Assembly (NCBI GenBank): GCA_013178375.1
Contig: JABLXQ010000002.1
Coordinates: forward strand, 62,001-126,000
DNA: 64,000 nt
Direction of reading: 5' to 3'
Origin: Gammaproteobacteria bacterium
Lineage (GTDB): Bacteria > Pseudomonadota > Gammaproteobacteria > Pseudomonadales > Ketobacteraceae
In this document: piece by piece, positions 29,705 through 37,664 of the stretch
Layout of the letters: each line of letters opens with the position of its first letter
How positions within the stretch are numbered: position 1 is the stretch's first letter
Position numbers and translations under genes: made by a program
The notes under the pieces: model-generated
The model's database searches: none
The model's input: the letters and a program-made list of their open reading frames with translations, nothing else
What the model was told of the DNA's origin: nothing

Positions 29705-30811
29705 ATGGCCAATGAAAGTCCTGTCCACACGGATCTGCAGGGATTTCATTTTTCCAGCAGCATGGAATTCCTGCTGCATGTCATCCAGCAACTGTCGCTG
29801 GCCCGCAATCTTTCCACGGTGCAAACTATCGTGCGCAGTGCCGCCCGCCGCCTCACCGGTTGCGATGGCGCCACCTTCGTGCTGCGGGACGGCGATTACT
29901 GTCACTACCTTGATGAAGACGCCATCGCACCGCTGTGGAAAGGCCAGCGTTTTCCGCTGGACAAGTGTGTCAGTGGCTGGTGCATGCAGAACCGGGCGCA
30001 GGCGGTGATTCCGGACGTATCGAAAGACGAGCGCATTCCTTGCGGCGTTTATCAGCAAACCTTCATCAAAAGCATGGTGATGGTGCCGGTGCGCGCCCAC
30101 GCGCCCATCGGTGCCATCGGCAATTACTGGGCGCGGCCGCATCAACCCCGGCGCGAGGAAGTTCAGCTGTTGCAAGCGCTGGCGGATGCCGTTTCCGTAA
30201 CGCTGGAAAACATTCAGATGTATGCCGAACTGGAGCAGCGGGTGCAGGAACGCACCGGTGAACTGCAACAGGCGCTGCAGCAGATTCACATGCTGTCGAT
30301 CACCGACGAACTCACGGGTTTATACAACCGGCGCGGTTTTCGCCTGCTGGCGGACAAGAGCATCCGGCGGGCATTGCGCGGTGGTGAACGCTTCAGCCTG
30401 GTGTATCTGGATCTGGACGGACTGAAGCTGATCAACGACAGCCAGGGCCATGGCGTTGGCGACGGCATGATCAGCGCCATCGCCGGAGTGTTGCGACAGA
30501 CGTTTCGCGAATCCGACATCCTCGCCCGTATCGGCGGCGATGAATTCTGCGTGCTGGCGCTGGGCCATACCGAAGACAGCGCAGGTCTGCGCCGTCGTCT
30601 GCAGGCCAGACTGGATGCCTTCAACCAAAGCAGCGACAAACCCTACCAGCTGTCCTGCAGCCTGGGTCTGGTGACAGGCCCCATGCCCGGCGTTACAGGT
30701 CTGGATGATCTGTTGCGCCATGCCGATGCCCGCATGTATGCCGACAAGCAGGCACGGACAGCTGCGGCCGCGCCTGCGCGCGCTGTTGCGGTAAATCTCG
30801 CCGCCACCTGA
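29705..30811 (+). CDS. GAF-GGDEF diguanylate cyclase
   Basis: This is a 368-residue soluble protein from the ATG at 29705. A GAF domain spans about residues 12-165 and includes CDGATFVLRDGDYCHYLDED and WCMQNRAQAVIPDVSKDERIP, a pattern common in GAF domains near phytochrome-like sensors. A coiled coil (LEQRVQERTGELQQALQQI) leads to the GGDEF domain. The active site GGDEF is at 277-281 and the I-site R268-E-S-D271 is intact, so cyclic di-GMP synthesis with product inhibition is expected. A separate 210-bp upstream region, AT-rich for this window, suggests its own promoter. The GAF ligand is unknown. Confidence 0.9.
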   Translation: MANESPVHTDLQGFHFSSSMEFLLHVIQQLSLARNLSTVQTIVRSAARRLTGCDGATFVLRDGDYCHYLDEDAIAPLWKGQRFPLDKCVSGWCMQNRAQAVIPDVSKDERIPCGVYQQTFIKSMVMVPVRAHAPIGAIGNYWARPHQPRREEVQLLQALADAVSVTLENIQMYAELEQRVQERTGELQQALQQIHMLSITDELTGLYNRRGFRLLADKSIRRALRGGERFSLVYLDLDGLKLINDSQGHGVGDGMISAIAGVLRQTFRESDILARIGGDEFCVLALGHTEDSAGLRRRLQARLDAFNQSSDKPYQLSCSLGLVTGPMPGVTGLDDLLRHADARMYADKQARTAAAAPARAVAVNLAAT

Positions 30812-30977
30812 CCCTCAACAACACCTGAAGTGTCTGATTTCCCGCCAGTAAAATCCGCCGGAAAATGGCAGGGAACCAAATCCGGCTGACGGCCTCGAAA
30901 ATCAAGACAGGAAATTAACAAGTGTTCCTGCGGTGCCGGAATTGCCGTCATTGGCCAGAATCCTTGTCAATTCCCCG

Positions 30978-31005
30978 TTGATTCTTGTGAAACTCACCAT
31001 ATTAC
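30978..31005 (+). promoter_or_regulatory. Possible promoter of the BON-domain gene
   Basis: TTGATT at 30978-30983 and TATTAC at 31000-31005 are spaced by 16 nt and lie just upstream of a perfect AAGGAGGT ribosome-binding site. Each hexamer matches four of six consensus bases. Confidence 0.4.
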
Positions 31006-31027
31006 GACCCTGCAAAGGAGGTCGCTC

Positions 31028-31639
31028 ATGTTGACGGGCAAACAGAAAAAACTGGTTCCGGTGTTGATGATGATCGGTGCGATGGGCGCGTTGCCAGCCT
31101 CGCTGGTGCATGCGGAAAATCCGTCGCGCAAAGTGGATTCCACCACGCAACAAATGAAGCAGACGTTCAGTGACGGCGTGAAACAGGGCAAGCTGGAAAC
31201 AGCCTATCTGTTCAGCGAGCACTTGAACGCATTCGACATCGATACGGAGGTGACGGGCAACCGCGCAGTGCTGACCGGCGAAGTGGCGAGCGAGGTTGAA
31301 AAGGAACTGGCCGGCGAAATTGCCAAAGGTGTTGAAGGCATCGTCGATGTCGAAAACCATCTGGTGGTCAACGAGCGTGTGGAGCGGCGCAATGCGGCAT
31401 CCGAGCAGTCGCTGCGCAGCTGGGTGAGGGATTCCACCATTACCGCCATGGTCAAGAAGGACCTGCTGGCCAATGATCAGGTCGCCGGCCTGCTCATCAG
31501 TGTGACCACCAAAAATGGCGTGGTGACACTTTCGGGCAGCGTCAAGTCCGATGTGGCAAAGGATCTGGCAGAACAGATCGCCCGTAATGCGGACGATGTT
31601 GCCGGTGTGTTGAACAAGCTGCAGGTCAGTGAATCCTGA
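31028..31639 (+). CDS. Periplasmic BON-domain protein (OsmY-like)
   Basis: This is a 203-residue protein with a Sec signal peptide (VLMMIGAMGALPASLVHAEN). Two BON domains follow, at about 60-120 and 130-200. Each has the pattern of a helix, then V-x-G-x-V, then helix and valine-glycine strand (ENHLVVNE; NGVVTLSGSVKSD). BON proteins bind phospholipids and are often induced by osmotic or envelope stress. AAGGAGGT sits 8 nt before the ATG, the strongest ribosome-binding site in the window, which points to high expression. It stands alone, not in an operon. Confidence 0.85.
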   Translation: MLTGKQKKLVPVLMMIGAMGALPASLVHAENPSRKVDSTTQQMKQTFSDGVKQGKLETAYLFSEHLNAFDIDTEVTGNRAVLTGEVASEVEKELAGEIAKGVEGIVDVENHLVVNERVERRNAASEQSLRSWVRDSTITAMVKKDLLANDQVAGLLISVTTKNGVVTLSGSVKSDVAKDLAEQIARNADDVAGVLNKLQVSES

Positions 31640-31652
31640 TCGCACCGTGCAG

Positions 31653-31892
31653 TTAAACAGTGAAGCCAAACAGTGCAGCTGAAATGAAAGAAGCGGCGGC
31701 CGGTTCGGTGTAGTAATAGGCGGAGATCGACAGTACGCCCGGTGGTGTGCTGGCCGGTTGGTCCTCGTCGTCCGATCCGGAGGAGCCGCCACCGCAACCT
31801 GCCAGCCACAGGTACAGGGCCAATGTGCCCGCTGCGGCCCGGCGCCCCCATGAATTTGCCCGCGAAACCCTTGCCACTGGCGTTACCCTCAC
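31653..31892 (-). CDS. Small predicted lipoprotein
   Basis: This short open frame (79 residues from a GTG at 31892; 99 from an ATG at 31952) reads toward the BON gene. It encodes a basic N-terminus, a hydrophobic core AAAGTLALYLWLAGC with a good lipobox, then GGGSSGSDDEDQ, like many small Gly/Ser-linker lipoproteins. It is divergent from the next gene. I find no family resemblance in the remaining 40 residues. The lipobox makes it likely but not certain to be real. Confidence 0.45.
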   Translation of the reverse strand: MRVTPVARVSRANSWGRRAAAGTLALYLWLAGCGGGSSGSDDEDQPASTPPGVLSISAYYYTEPAAASFISAALFGFTV

Positions 31893-31960
31893 TGCAATCC
31901 GTGTCCGCCGGATTATAATGCGGAACTTTCCTCCACCCCGGCACTGACGCACGAATACCG

Positions 31961-32839
31961 ATGACGCAGAATTTATTTGATGTCTTTCTGACTGGTCACC
32001 TGCTGGACGGTCACAACCGCAGGGAAGTGATCGTGAATCTGGCCCAGCTCACCGGCAGCAGCCTGCCCCAGGCCACTGAGCTGCTGGACGGTGCCGTGCG
32101 CATGAAGGCCGGGGTCGATCAGACGACGGCCGGGTTGTATCACGAAGTGCTGGAGGAAACCGGCGCCCAGGCAGTGGTGCGGGCCTGCATGGCGTTCAGC
32201 GCGGAAGTGCCGGCAGCCCCGGCGACGCCAGTAGCCAGCGAACCTGAGCCGGTGGCCGCTTCCATTCCGCAGGTCGAGGTCCAGACTGCGCCGCCCGAAG
32301 ATGACGCCACTCTCATCACGCCGGAACTGACTCCGCCCTATCGTGACGAGGATGAAGCTCCCGCGCTGGTTGACCTGCCCAAGGCATTCACTGCGCCGGC
32401 CCCCCCGCATTCGGCACGCCCTGGCCTGCCGTTGCGCTGGCCTCTGCTGGGTCTGGCGGTGCTGGCCTTCGCCCTGCTGGCGGCTGTGCCCTGGCTGTGG
32501 CCCCTGACCAAGGTACCCGGCACTCATCTGGCGGCGGTGGGTGAAACCCTCAATCTGGCCCAGCCCTACCAGCAGCAGGTGGACGCGTTCTGGCAGCGGC
32601 AGGGTCGTCCGCCCGCCAACCTGTCCGAGCTGAAGCTGGCCACGCCCCCTGCGCTGGGTGAAGTGGCCACGCTGACCCTGGGTGCCGAGGGTCGCCTGCT
32701 GATCATCTTCACCGCTGCTGCAGGCGCCATTGCCGGCTCCACTCTGGAACTGATCCCGGCCCCGGTCGATGTGGGCATCGAGTGGCAGTGCGGCGGCGGC
32801 ACGCTGCCCGCTGCCGAGCGCCCGGCGGAATGCCAGTAG
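31961..32839 (+). CDS. Single-pass membrane protein with a pilin-like C-terminus
   Basis: This is a 292-residue protein. Residues 1-85 form a soluble helical domain (VFLTGHLLDGHNRREVIVNLAQLTG), followed by an Ala/Pro/Glu-rich linker. One transmembrane segment lies at about 150-178 (LLGLAVLAFALLAAVPWLW). The last 110 residues resemble the periplasmic part of type IV pilins: a helix with YQQQVDAFWQRQGRPPANLSEL, strands, then IEWQC277 and a second Cys291 two residues from the end, like the pilin disulfide loop (W-x-C ... P-x-x-C). There is no prepilin peptidase motif at the N-terminus. The function is unknown; it could interact with pili. Confidence 0.7.
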   Translation: MTQNLFDVFLTGHLLDGHNRREVIVNLAQLTGSSLPQATELLDGAVRMKAGVDQTTAGLYHEVLEETGAQAVVRACMAFSAEVPAAPATPVASEPEPVAASIPQVEVQTAPPEDDATLITPELTPPYRDEDEAPALVDLPKAFTAPAPPHSARPGLPLRWPLLGLAVLAFALLAAVPWLWPLTKVPGTHLAAVGETLNLAQPYQQQVDAFWQRQGRPPANLSELKLATPPALGEVATLTLGAEGRLLIIFTAAAGAIAGSTLELIPAPVDVGIEWQCGGGTLPAAERPAECQ

Positions 32840-32878
32840 TTCGCTATACTGCAATGAAATCAATCAGCTGGTGATCGC

Positions 32879-33463
32879 ATGAACGTTCTGATTCCGATGG
32901 CGGCCGGCGCCTTGCTGCTGGCCGGCACCCCGGCCGCACTGGCCCAGCAGGATCGCACTGGCAACCTCTACCTGGGCGCCACCTTCCAGAAAGTCGCTCT
33001 CGACAGCGACGGGCTGTATGACAGCCTCGCCCTCGACGACACCGATTCCGACTATGCGATATTCGGCGGCATCCGCTTCAGCCGGACCTTTGCCCTGGAA
33101 GTCGATTATGCCCGCCTGGGTGAATTTACTTATTTGGGCGGCACCGTGGACTACACCGGTGCCCAGGTGGCCGGGCTGATGATCGCGCCGGTGGATGCGG
33201 AACTGGAGCTGTTCGCCCGGGGCGGGATTGGTCTGGTGGATGTGGAGCAGTCGCAGCCGGCCTTCGACGACACCAGCACGTCCTTCTCCCTGGGGGTGGG
33301 TGCCGACTGGACGCCGCGGGATCTGCATGTGGTTACCGTGCGGGTGCTGATCAGTAATCGCTGGATTCGGGTGGAACCCCGCGATGCCCAGGCGGGCGAT
33401 CCCGACCAGCGTTACGATCAAAGCCTGTATGAATTCGGGGTGGGGTTGGCTTACAATTTCTGA
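32879..33463 (+). CDS. Outer-membrane beta-barrel protein
   Basis: This is a 194-residue protein with signal peptide MAAGALLLAGTPAALAQQ. It contains alternating amphipathic strands (NLYLGATFQKVAL, FALEVDYARLGEF, AQVAGLMIAPVDAELELFARGGIGL) and ends GVGLAYNF with a C-terminal Phe, the usual Bam recognition ending. It resembles the OmpA-like/outer-membrane protein beta-barrel family with eight strands. It lies 39 nt after the preceding gene and may share its transcript. The exact role is unknown. Confidence 0.78.
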   Translation: MNVLIPMAAGALLLAGTPAALAQQDRTGNLYLGATFQKVALDSDGLYDSLALDDTDSDYAIFGGIRFSRTFALEVDYARLGEFTYLGGTVDYTGAQVAGLMIAPVDAELELFARGGIGLVDVEQSQPAFDDTSTSFSLGVGADWTPRDLHVVTVRVLISNRWIRVEPRDAQAGDPDQRYDQSLYEFGVGLAYNF

Positions 33464-33501
33464 GGGATTGCTTCTGGAGGACTGCCGCCACCAGCCGCCC
33501 T

Positions 33502-34527
33502 TCAACCCCGCTTCGGTTTGCCACCCGGCTTTTTCCCTGCCGCCGACTTTGCTTTGAAGCCGCTTTTCCCCACCGGCTTGCCACCGGGGGATTTGCCGGT
33601 GGGCTTGCCAGAGGACTTTCCAGAGGATTTGCCGCCTGCGGGCCGTGGCCCTGATTTGCGTGTGCGTTCGCCGGGTCGGCGCTCCTGCCTGGCGCCGCCA
33701 CCGGGCCTTGTGCCTGCTGCACGGCGTGGTGCTTCAGCCGTCGTCGTGGCCGGGGCTGCGTCCGGTGCGGGCTCGCGACGCGGTATGCGGTGCTGACGCC
33801 AGAATTCGCTCAGCAGCACACCGGTGGCGACGCTCACGTTCAGGCTTTCCACCCAGCTGGTACCGGCAATCACAATGCGGCCGTCCACCACCTGCAACAC
33901 CGCCTTGCTGACACCGGTCTGTTCCTCCCCCATCACCAGCACCAGCCGGGTCGGCAGGGGGGCGTCGTACAGGGAACGGCTTTCATGGCTGGAGGTGGCC
34001 AGCACGGTGAACTCGTTTTTCTTCAGCAGATTCAGGGTTTTCACCAGATTGTCGGTGCCCATCACCATCACATGGGTGGCGCCACCCTCGGCGGTGCGTA
34101 TGGCGGAACCGGAACGCAGGGCCTGCGGATTCGTCGTCAGGATTGCGCTGACGCCGAAATGCGCCGCCACCCGCATGATCGCCCCCAGATTGTGGGGATT
34201 GCTGACGCCGTCCAGCGCCAGCACGCACAGCGGCTTGCCCGGTTTCAGCCCCGCCAGCCAGCCTTCCGGTGTGAACACCGGCAGTTCCTGCACCAGCAGG
34301 CACACGCCCTCGTGGTGGGACGAATCGGTGACCCGCTCCAGTTCCGCCTCATCTGCCAGATGGTAGGCGCGTTTTTCCTGCGCCAGGAATTTCATCAGCG
34401 GACCAAAGCTGATCTTGGCCGCCTCCTCGGTGATCCAGGCGCGGATGATGCGTTCGGGAAAGCGCTGGTAAAAACTCTGGCAGGCGTTGATGCCGTAGAT
34501 CTTGCGTTCGGCTTTGGCTTTGGACAT
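33502..34527 (-). CDS. SpoU/TrmH-family RNA 2'-O-ribose methyltransferase with a basic tail
   Basis: This is a 341-residue protein. The N-terminal substrate-binding domain (about 1-95, KIYGINACQSFYQRFPERI) precedes a SPOUT knot with motif 1 NPHNLGAIMRVAAHFG (Asn and Arg), motif 2 LVMGEEQTGVSK and motif 3 ESLNVSVATGVLLSEF. From about residue 245 to the end the chain is a low-complexity tail of Lys, Arg, Gly, Pro and Ser with repeated SSGK/GGKP units, about 95 residues long, likely for RNA binding. It resembles E. coli YfiF/TrmH-type enzymes; the target nucleotide is unknown. The tail explains the repetitive DNA at 33510-33760. Confidence 0.88.
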   Translation of the reverse strand: MSKAKAERKIYGINACQSFYQRFPERIIRAWITEEAAKISFGPLMKFLAQEKRAYHLADEAELERVTDSSHHEGVCLLVQELPVFTPEGWLAGLKPGKPLCVLALDGVSNPHNLGAIMRVAAHFGVSAILTTNPQALRSGSAIRTAEGGATHVMVMGTDNLVKTLNLLKKNEFTVLATSSHESRSLYDAPLPTRLVLVMGEEQTGVSKAVLQVVDGRIVIAGTSWVESLNVSVATGVLLSEFWRQHRIPRREPAPDAAPATTTAEAPRRAAGTRPGGGARQERRPGERTRKSGPRPAGGKSSGKSSGKPTGKSPGGKPVGKSGFKAKSAAGKKPGGKPKRG

Positions 34528-34598
34528 GGCGGGCGGGTTCCGGCTGGCTGGAAAGCGCGAATTCTATCACAGAGCCTGCGGGTCCACGGCCAGCCGTC

Positions 34599-34610
34599 AC
34601 AGGCGCCTGT
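34599..34610. promoter_or_regulatory. 12-bp palindrome in a divergent promoter region
   Basis: ACAGGCGCCTGT is a perfect palindrome between the methyltransferase gene and the divergent TPR gene. It may be an operator; a single copy in GC-rich DNA is weak evidence. Confidence 0.3.
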
Positions 34611-34663
34611 TAAACTGAAGGGCAGACATTCAAAACGCGCAGCATACGATTGAGGACACTCCC

Positions 34664-35401
34664 ATGCCCCTTCTGTTCGGCCTGTCGATCCTGGTGCAGA
34701 TTCTGCTGGTCATTCACATCATGAAAACCGGCCGCAACACCTACTGGATCTATCTGGTGATCTTCGCGCCCCTGATCGGCAGCGTGGCCTACCTGATCAT
34801 TGAACTGCTGCCGGAATTTTTTGCCACCCGCACCGGACGCAAGCTCAGCCAGAACCTGGACAACGCCATCAACCCGCATCGGGATCTGAAAAAGGCTGCG
34901 CTCAATCTGGAGATCGCCGACACGGTGGAAAACGCACGCCGGCTGGCCCAGCAGTGCCTGGACAGCGGCCGCTTCGCCGATGCCCGCGACCTGTTCCGCA
35001 AAAGTCTGAACGGGTTGTATCACGACGATCCCAACCTGATGCTGGGTCTGGCGCAAAGTGAATTCGGCCTGGGCGAATTCCAGCAGGTGAAAAATACCCT
35101 CGACGAACTCAAGCAGAAAAATCCCGACTACCGGCACGCCGATGCGCACCTGCTGTATGCGCGGGCGCTGGAAAGCCTGGGCGACACCGCCGCCGCACTG
35201 CACGAATACGAAGTGTTGGCGGACTATTACCCCGGCCCGGAGCCGGTGGTGCGATTGGGTCTGTTGTTGCAGCAGCTGGGACGTGAACAGGAAGCACGGG
35301 AACGTTTTACCCGCGTGCTGACGCTGGCGAAAAATTCCGGCCGCAATTATCGCGATTTTCACAAGGAGTGGATCGCCATCGCGAAACGGGAAACGAAGTA
35401 G
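34664..35401 (+). CDS. Membrane-anchored TPR protein with a PLDc_N-like N-terminus
   Basis: This is a 245-residue protein. Two hydrophobic segments at about 3-20 and 26-48 (IYLVIFAPLIGSVAYLIIEL) resemble the PLDc_N membrane module. The cytoplasmic remainder is built of TPR-type helix pairs: ARRLAQQCLDSGRFADARDLF, LAQSEFGLGEFQQVKNTLDEL, ARALESLGDTAAALHEYEVL and LGLLLQQLGREQEARERF. It probably acts as a membrane scaffold or assembly factor; no partner can be deduced from its neighbours. Confidence 0.8.
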   Translation: MPLLFGLSILVQILLVIHIMKTGRNTYWIYLVIFAPLIGSVAYLIIELLPEFFATRTGRKLSQNLDNAINPHRDLKKAALNLEIADTVENARRLAQQCLDSGRFADARDLFRKSLNGLYHDDPNLMLGLAQSEFGLGEFQQVKNTLDELKQKNPDYRHADAHLLYARALESLGDTAAALHEYEVLADYYPGPEPVVRLGLLLQQLGREQEARERFTRVLTLAKNSGRNYRDFHKEWIAIAKRETK

Positions 35402-35451
35402 CGCGTATTGCTGGCACATCCTGCAGTTATGCGCTGTGGCGGCGTGCTGGA

Positions 35452-36552
35452 TCAGCGGTCGGCCTCGATTCCTGACAATCGCAACCGCTCCACCGGATCA
35501 AACCGTTCATTGCGCAGCTGTTCCAGCGCCGCCTGCGCATCCTCCGGCGCCAGGCCCGAATGTTCAAGGATGCGCGAACGTTCCTGCTGCCACTGCCGCA
35601 CCCGCCGTTCCCATGCCTGCCGTTCCTGATCCAGAATCTGTAGCCGCTCGGCTGCCTCGGGGCCTGCCAGTGCCGTGCGCATCTGCTGCAGGTTTTCCGC
35701 GTTTTCAACGCCGTTTTGTGCCTGCGCAGCAAGCGCCAGCAACTGCTGCAGTTGTGCCGCTTCGGCCCTGGCCTGTTGCTGCTCTGCGGGCAGAGCCGCG
35801 TCCAGTTGTGCCAGCCGGTCGGCCCGGGTGGTGGCATCCAGAGCAGGGTCGGTGACAATTTCCAGCCGCGCCAGTGCATCGGCATTGAACGCGTCTTCAG
35901 CCTGAAAAAAAGCCTCGGCTTCCGGCGCGGAAAAATGCTGTTCACGGGCGGCTTTATCCAGCGCCATCTGCGTGCGCACCGACGCGATGTCCACCGGTTC
36001 GCCCGCAATCACTTCCGCTTCCTGCATGTCGTGCAGCGCGAGCTTGTAGGCCAGGTATTGCTGAAGCAGCGCTTCCGCCTGGGCAGCGGCAGGTGGCGGC
36101 AGGCGATGCTGAAGATAAGCCTGAATCCGCTGCTCAATCACCGCCTGCGATTCCAGTCCGTTGAGCGACAGAAAATAATCGAACAGGTTGCGCACCGCTG
36201 CATCGACCACCAGATCGCCGGCAGCGTCCACCCGCAGATGGTCTTCCACCGATGTGTCCTGCAGAAAGGCGGGCAGGTTTTCCAGGCCGGTGGTAAACGT
36301 TGGCACAGTGTCGGTGCTGCCGGGCAGTACGGGCGCGCCGTAAGCCGGCGCAGGGAAATGACTGCCCTGCCGCCGGGCGGCTGCTGGTTGATCCGGCGCG
36401 GACCATTCCGGCCAGAAAAAGTCCGGCCAGGAAAAGACCGACCAGATCAACCAGGCCACCACTACAACAGGCACAAGCGGGATCAGAATGCGTGTGCGTC
36501 CGATCTTTTTGTGCCCGGTCCCTCTGTAGTTCTGTGAAATGTTCTGCACCAT
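35452..36552 (-). CDS. lifO: Lipase-specific foldase (lipase chaperone, Lif)
   Basis: This is a 366-residue protein with one N-terminal membrane anchor (LIPLVPVVVVAWLIWSVFSW) and a periplasmic domain. The family signature R-x-x-F-D-Y-F-L-S is present at about 118-126 (VRNLFDYFLSLNGLES). The rest is a long extended helical scaffold rich in Gln, Ala and Glu that would wrap around the lipase, as in Burkholderia Lif. The start is only 4 nt downstream of the lipase stop, so the two genes are co-transcribed and coupled. The presence of a foldase supports the lipase being secreted by type II secretion, although no secretion genes are seen here. Confidence 0.88.
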   Translation of the reverse strand: MVQNISQNYRGTGHKKIGRTRILIPLVPVVVVAWLIWSVFSWPDFFWPEWSAPDQPAAARRQGSHFPAPAYGAPVLPGSTDTVPTFTTGLENLPAFLQDTSVEDHLRVDAAGDLVVDAAVRNLFDYFLSLNGLESQAVIEQRIQAYLQHRLPPPAAAQAEALLQQYLAYKLALHDMQEAEVIAGEPVDIASVRTQMALDKAAREQHFSAPEAEAFFQAEDAFNADALARLEIVTDPALDATTRADRLAQLDAALPAEQQQARAEAAQLQQLLALAAQAQNGVENAENLQQMRTALAGPEAAERLQILDQERQAWERRVRQWQQERSRILEHSGLAPEDAQAALEQLRNERFDPVERLRLSGIEADR

Positions 36553-36556
36553 GGAT

Positions 36557-37537
36557 TTACAGGCCCATGTTCTTCAGCCGGTTGGCGTGCTGTTTCCACA
36601 CGGTTTTGGGATTGACGGCAAACACATCCACCAGACCGAACGCCTGATTCACCTCGTCGAAGTGATTCATGCGGTAGTCGTCGCGGATCACCTTGCCCAG
36701 ATGGGATTCACACTGGCCCACCACCGAGTCGGTGACTTCGGTGACGCCGGTAACCTGTTTGCTGATGGAGCGGTTGAGCCAGTCCAGCACCGGAAAATAA
36801 TTGGTGGGGTCGAGCAGATTGGTCATGGTGGCGTTGCCGATCCAGGAAAAATAATGCACGCCGTCGACCAGCGCAGCGCCCTGGCCGCAACGGGTGGCCG
36901 GCACACCGGCGGGAAAGCGGGTGTTGAATGCGGCCATGCCGTCCATGCTGATTTCACGGATGGTGCCCAGCGTGTCCTGCGGCAGCTGTTCGCCTGCTGA
37001 CAGATAGCCGATCAGAATGCCGAGGGCGCCGCCGATTTCCTGCACCGCCCAATCCACGAAATCCCCCGCCAGCCCCAGTTTGTTGGCGCTGTCGGTATAG
37101 AGTTGTGCAACGTAGTTGCCGTTGACATTGCCCGCCACGGCGGTCACCGATGCGACGCGCCCCGGCATGGTGGCGGCCACGTAGCGGATCGTGCCGGCGC
37201 CCTGGCTGTGGCTTTGCAGATTGACTTTCTCCACCTGCGGATTCAGCGCGAAATAGGTTTCCAGATAGGCCCGCAACTGTTCGCCGCGCTGTTCCGACGT
37301 GGCCAGTGCGGAAAATTCCGGCGTCAGCACGGTGGCTCCGTTGCAGCGCAGATCTTCGGGAATCTGGTAGAAATACGGCAGCACGCCACCCAGGTTGACG
37401 AAGCCGAAGCCGCCGGGCACCAGCACGATGGGGTATTTGGTTTTCGCGTAGGTGGTGGGATTGTTGCAGGCGGCGCTGACGTTACCGCTCAGCATTGCAG
37501 ACAGGATCAGGGCAGCGATGCCCGGCAGACGTTGCAT
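36557..37537 (-). CDS. lip: Secreted family I triacylglycerol lipase
   Basis: This is a 326-residue precursor with signal peptide MQRLPGIAALILSAMLSGNVSA. The ATG at 37537 follows GAGGA by 7 nt; the longer open frame upstream is not used. It is colinear with Pseudomonas aeruginosa LipA: LRAYLETYFAL, IRYVAATMPG, LGILIGYLSAG, FNTRFPAGVPATRCGQG, SHLGKVIRDDYRMNHFDEVNQAFGL and QHANRLKN. The catalytic triad is Ser111, Asp270 and His292, and Cys217/Cys276 form the conserved disulfide. Two key motifs differ: the oxyanion HG dipeptide reads P41-G42 (VLVPGGFGF), and the GHSxG elbow reads S109-H-S-Q-G. The foldase follows in the same operon. Confidence 0.9.
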   Translation of the reverse strand: MQRLPGIAALILSAMLSGNVSAACNNPTTYAKTKYPIVLVPGGFGFVNLGGVLPYFYQIPEDLRCNGATVLTPEFSALATSEQRGEQLRAYLETYFALNPQVEKVNLQSHSQGAGTIRYVAATMPGRVASVTAVAGNVNGNYVAQLYTDSANKLGLAGDFVDWAVQEIGGALGILIGYLSAGEQLPQDTLGTIREISMDGMAAFNTRFPAGVPATRCGQGAALVDGVHYFSWIGNATMTNLLDPTNYFPVLDWLNRSISKQVTGVTEVTDSVVGQCESHLGKVIRDDYRMNHFDEVNQAFGLVDVFAVNPKTVWKQHANRLKNMGL

Positions 37538-37664
37538 GGTGGCGTCCTCGTTTTTGTTATTGGAATAGGTGTCCAGGGAATGCATGACCCAGGATTGCAA
37601 CGTTATTCCGCCGCCAGCCAGCCGTATTGTCCAAACCCACGCAGACGCTTGTCCTTTCGCGCAA

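Noticed and set aside
33510-33760. Repetitive DNA that looked like a mobile or tandem repeat element
   Set aside because: It is explained by the Gly-Lys-Pro-Ser tail of the SpoU methyltransferase and the reading frame is intact.
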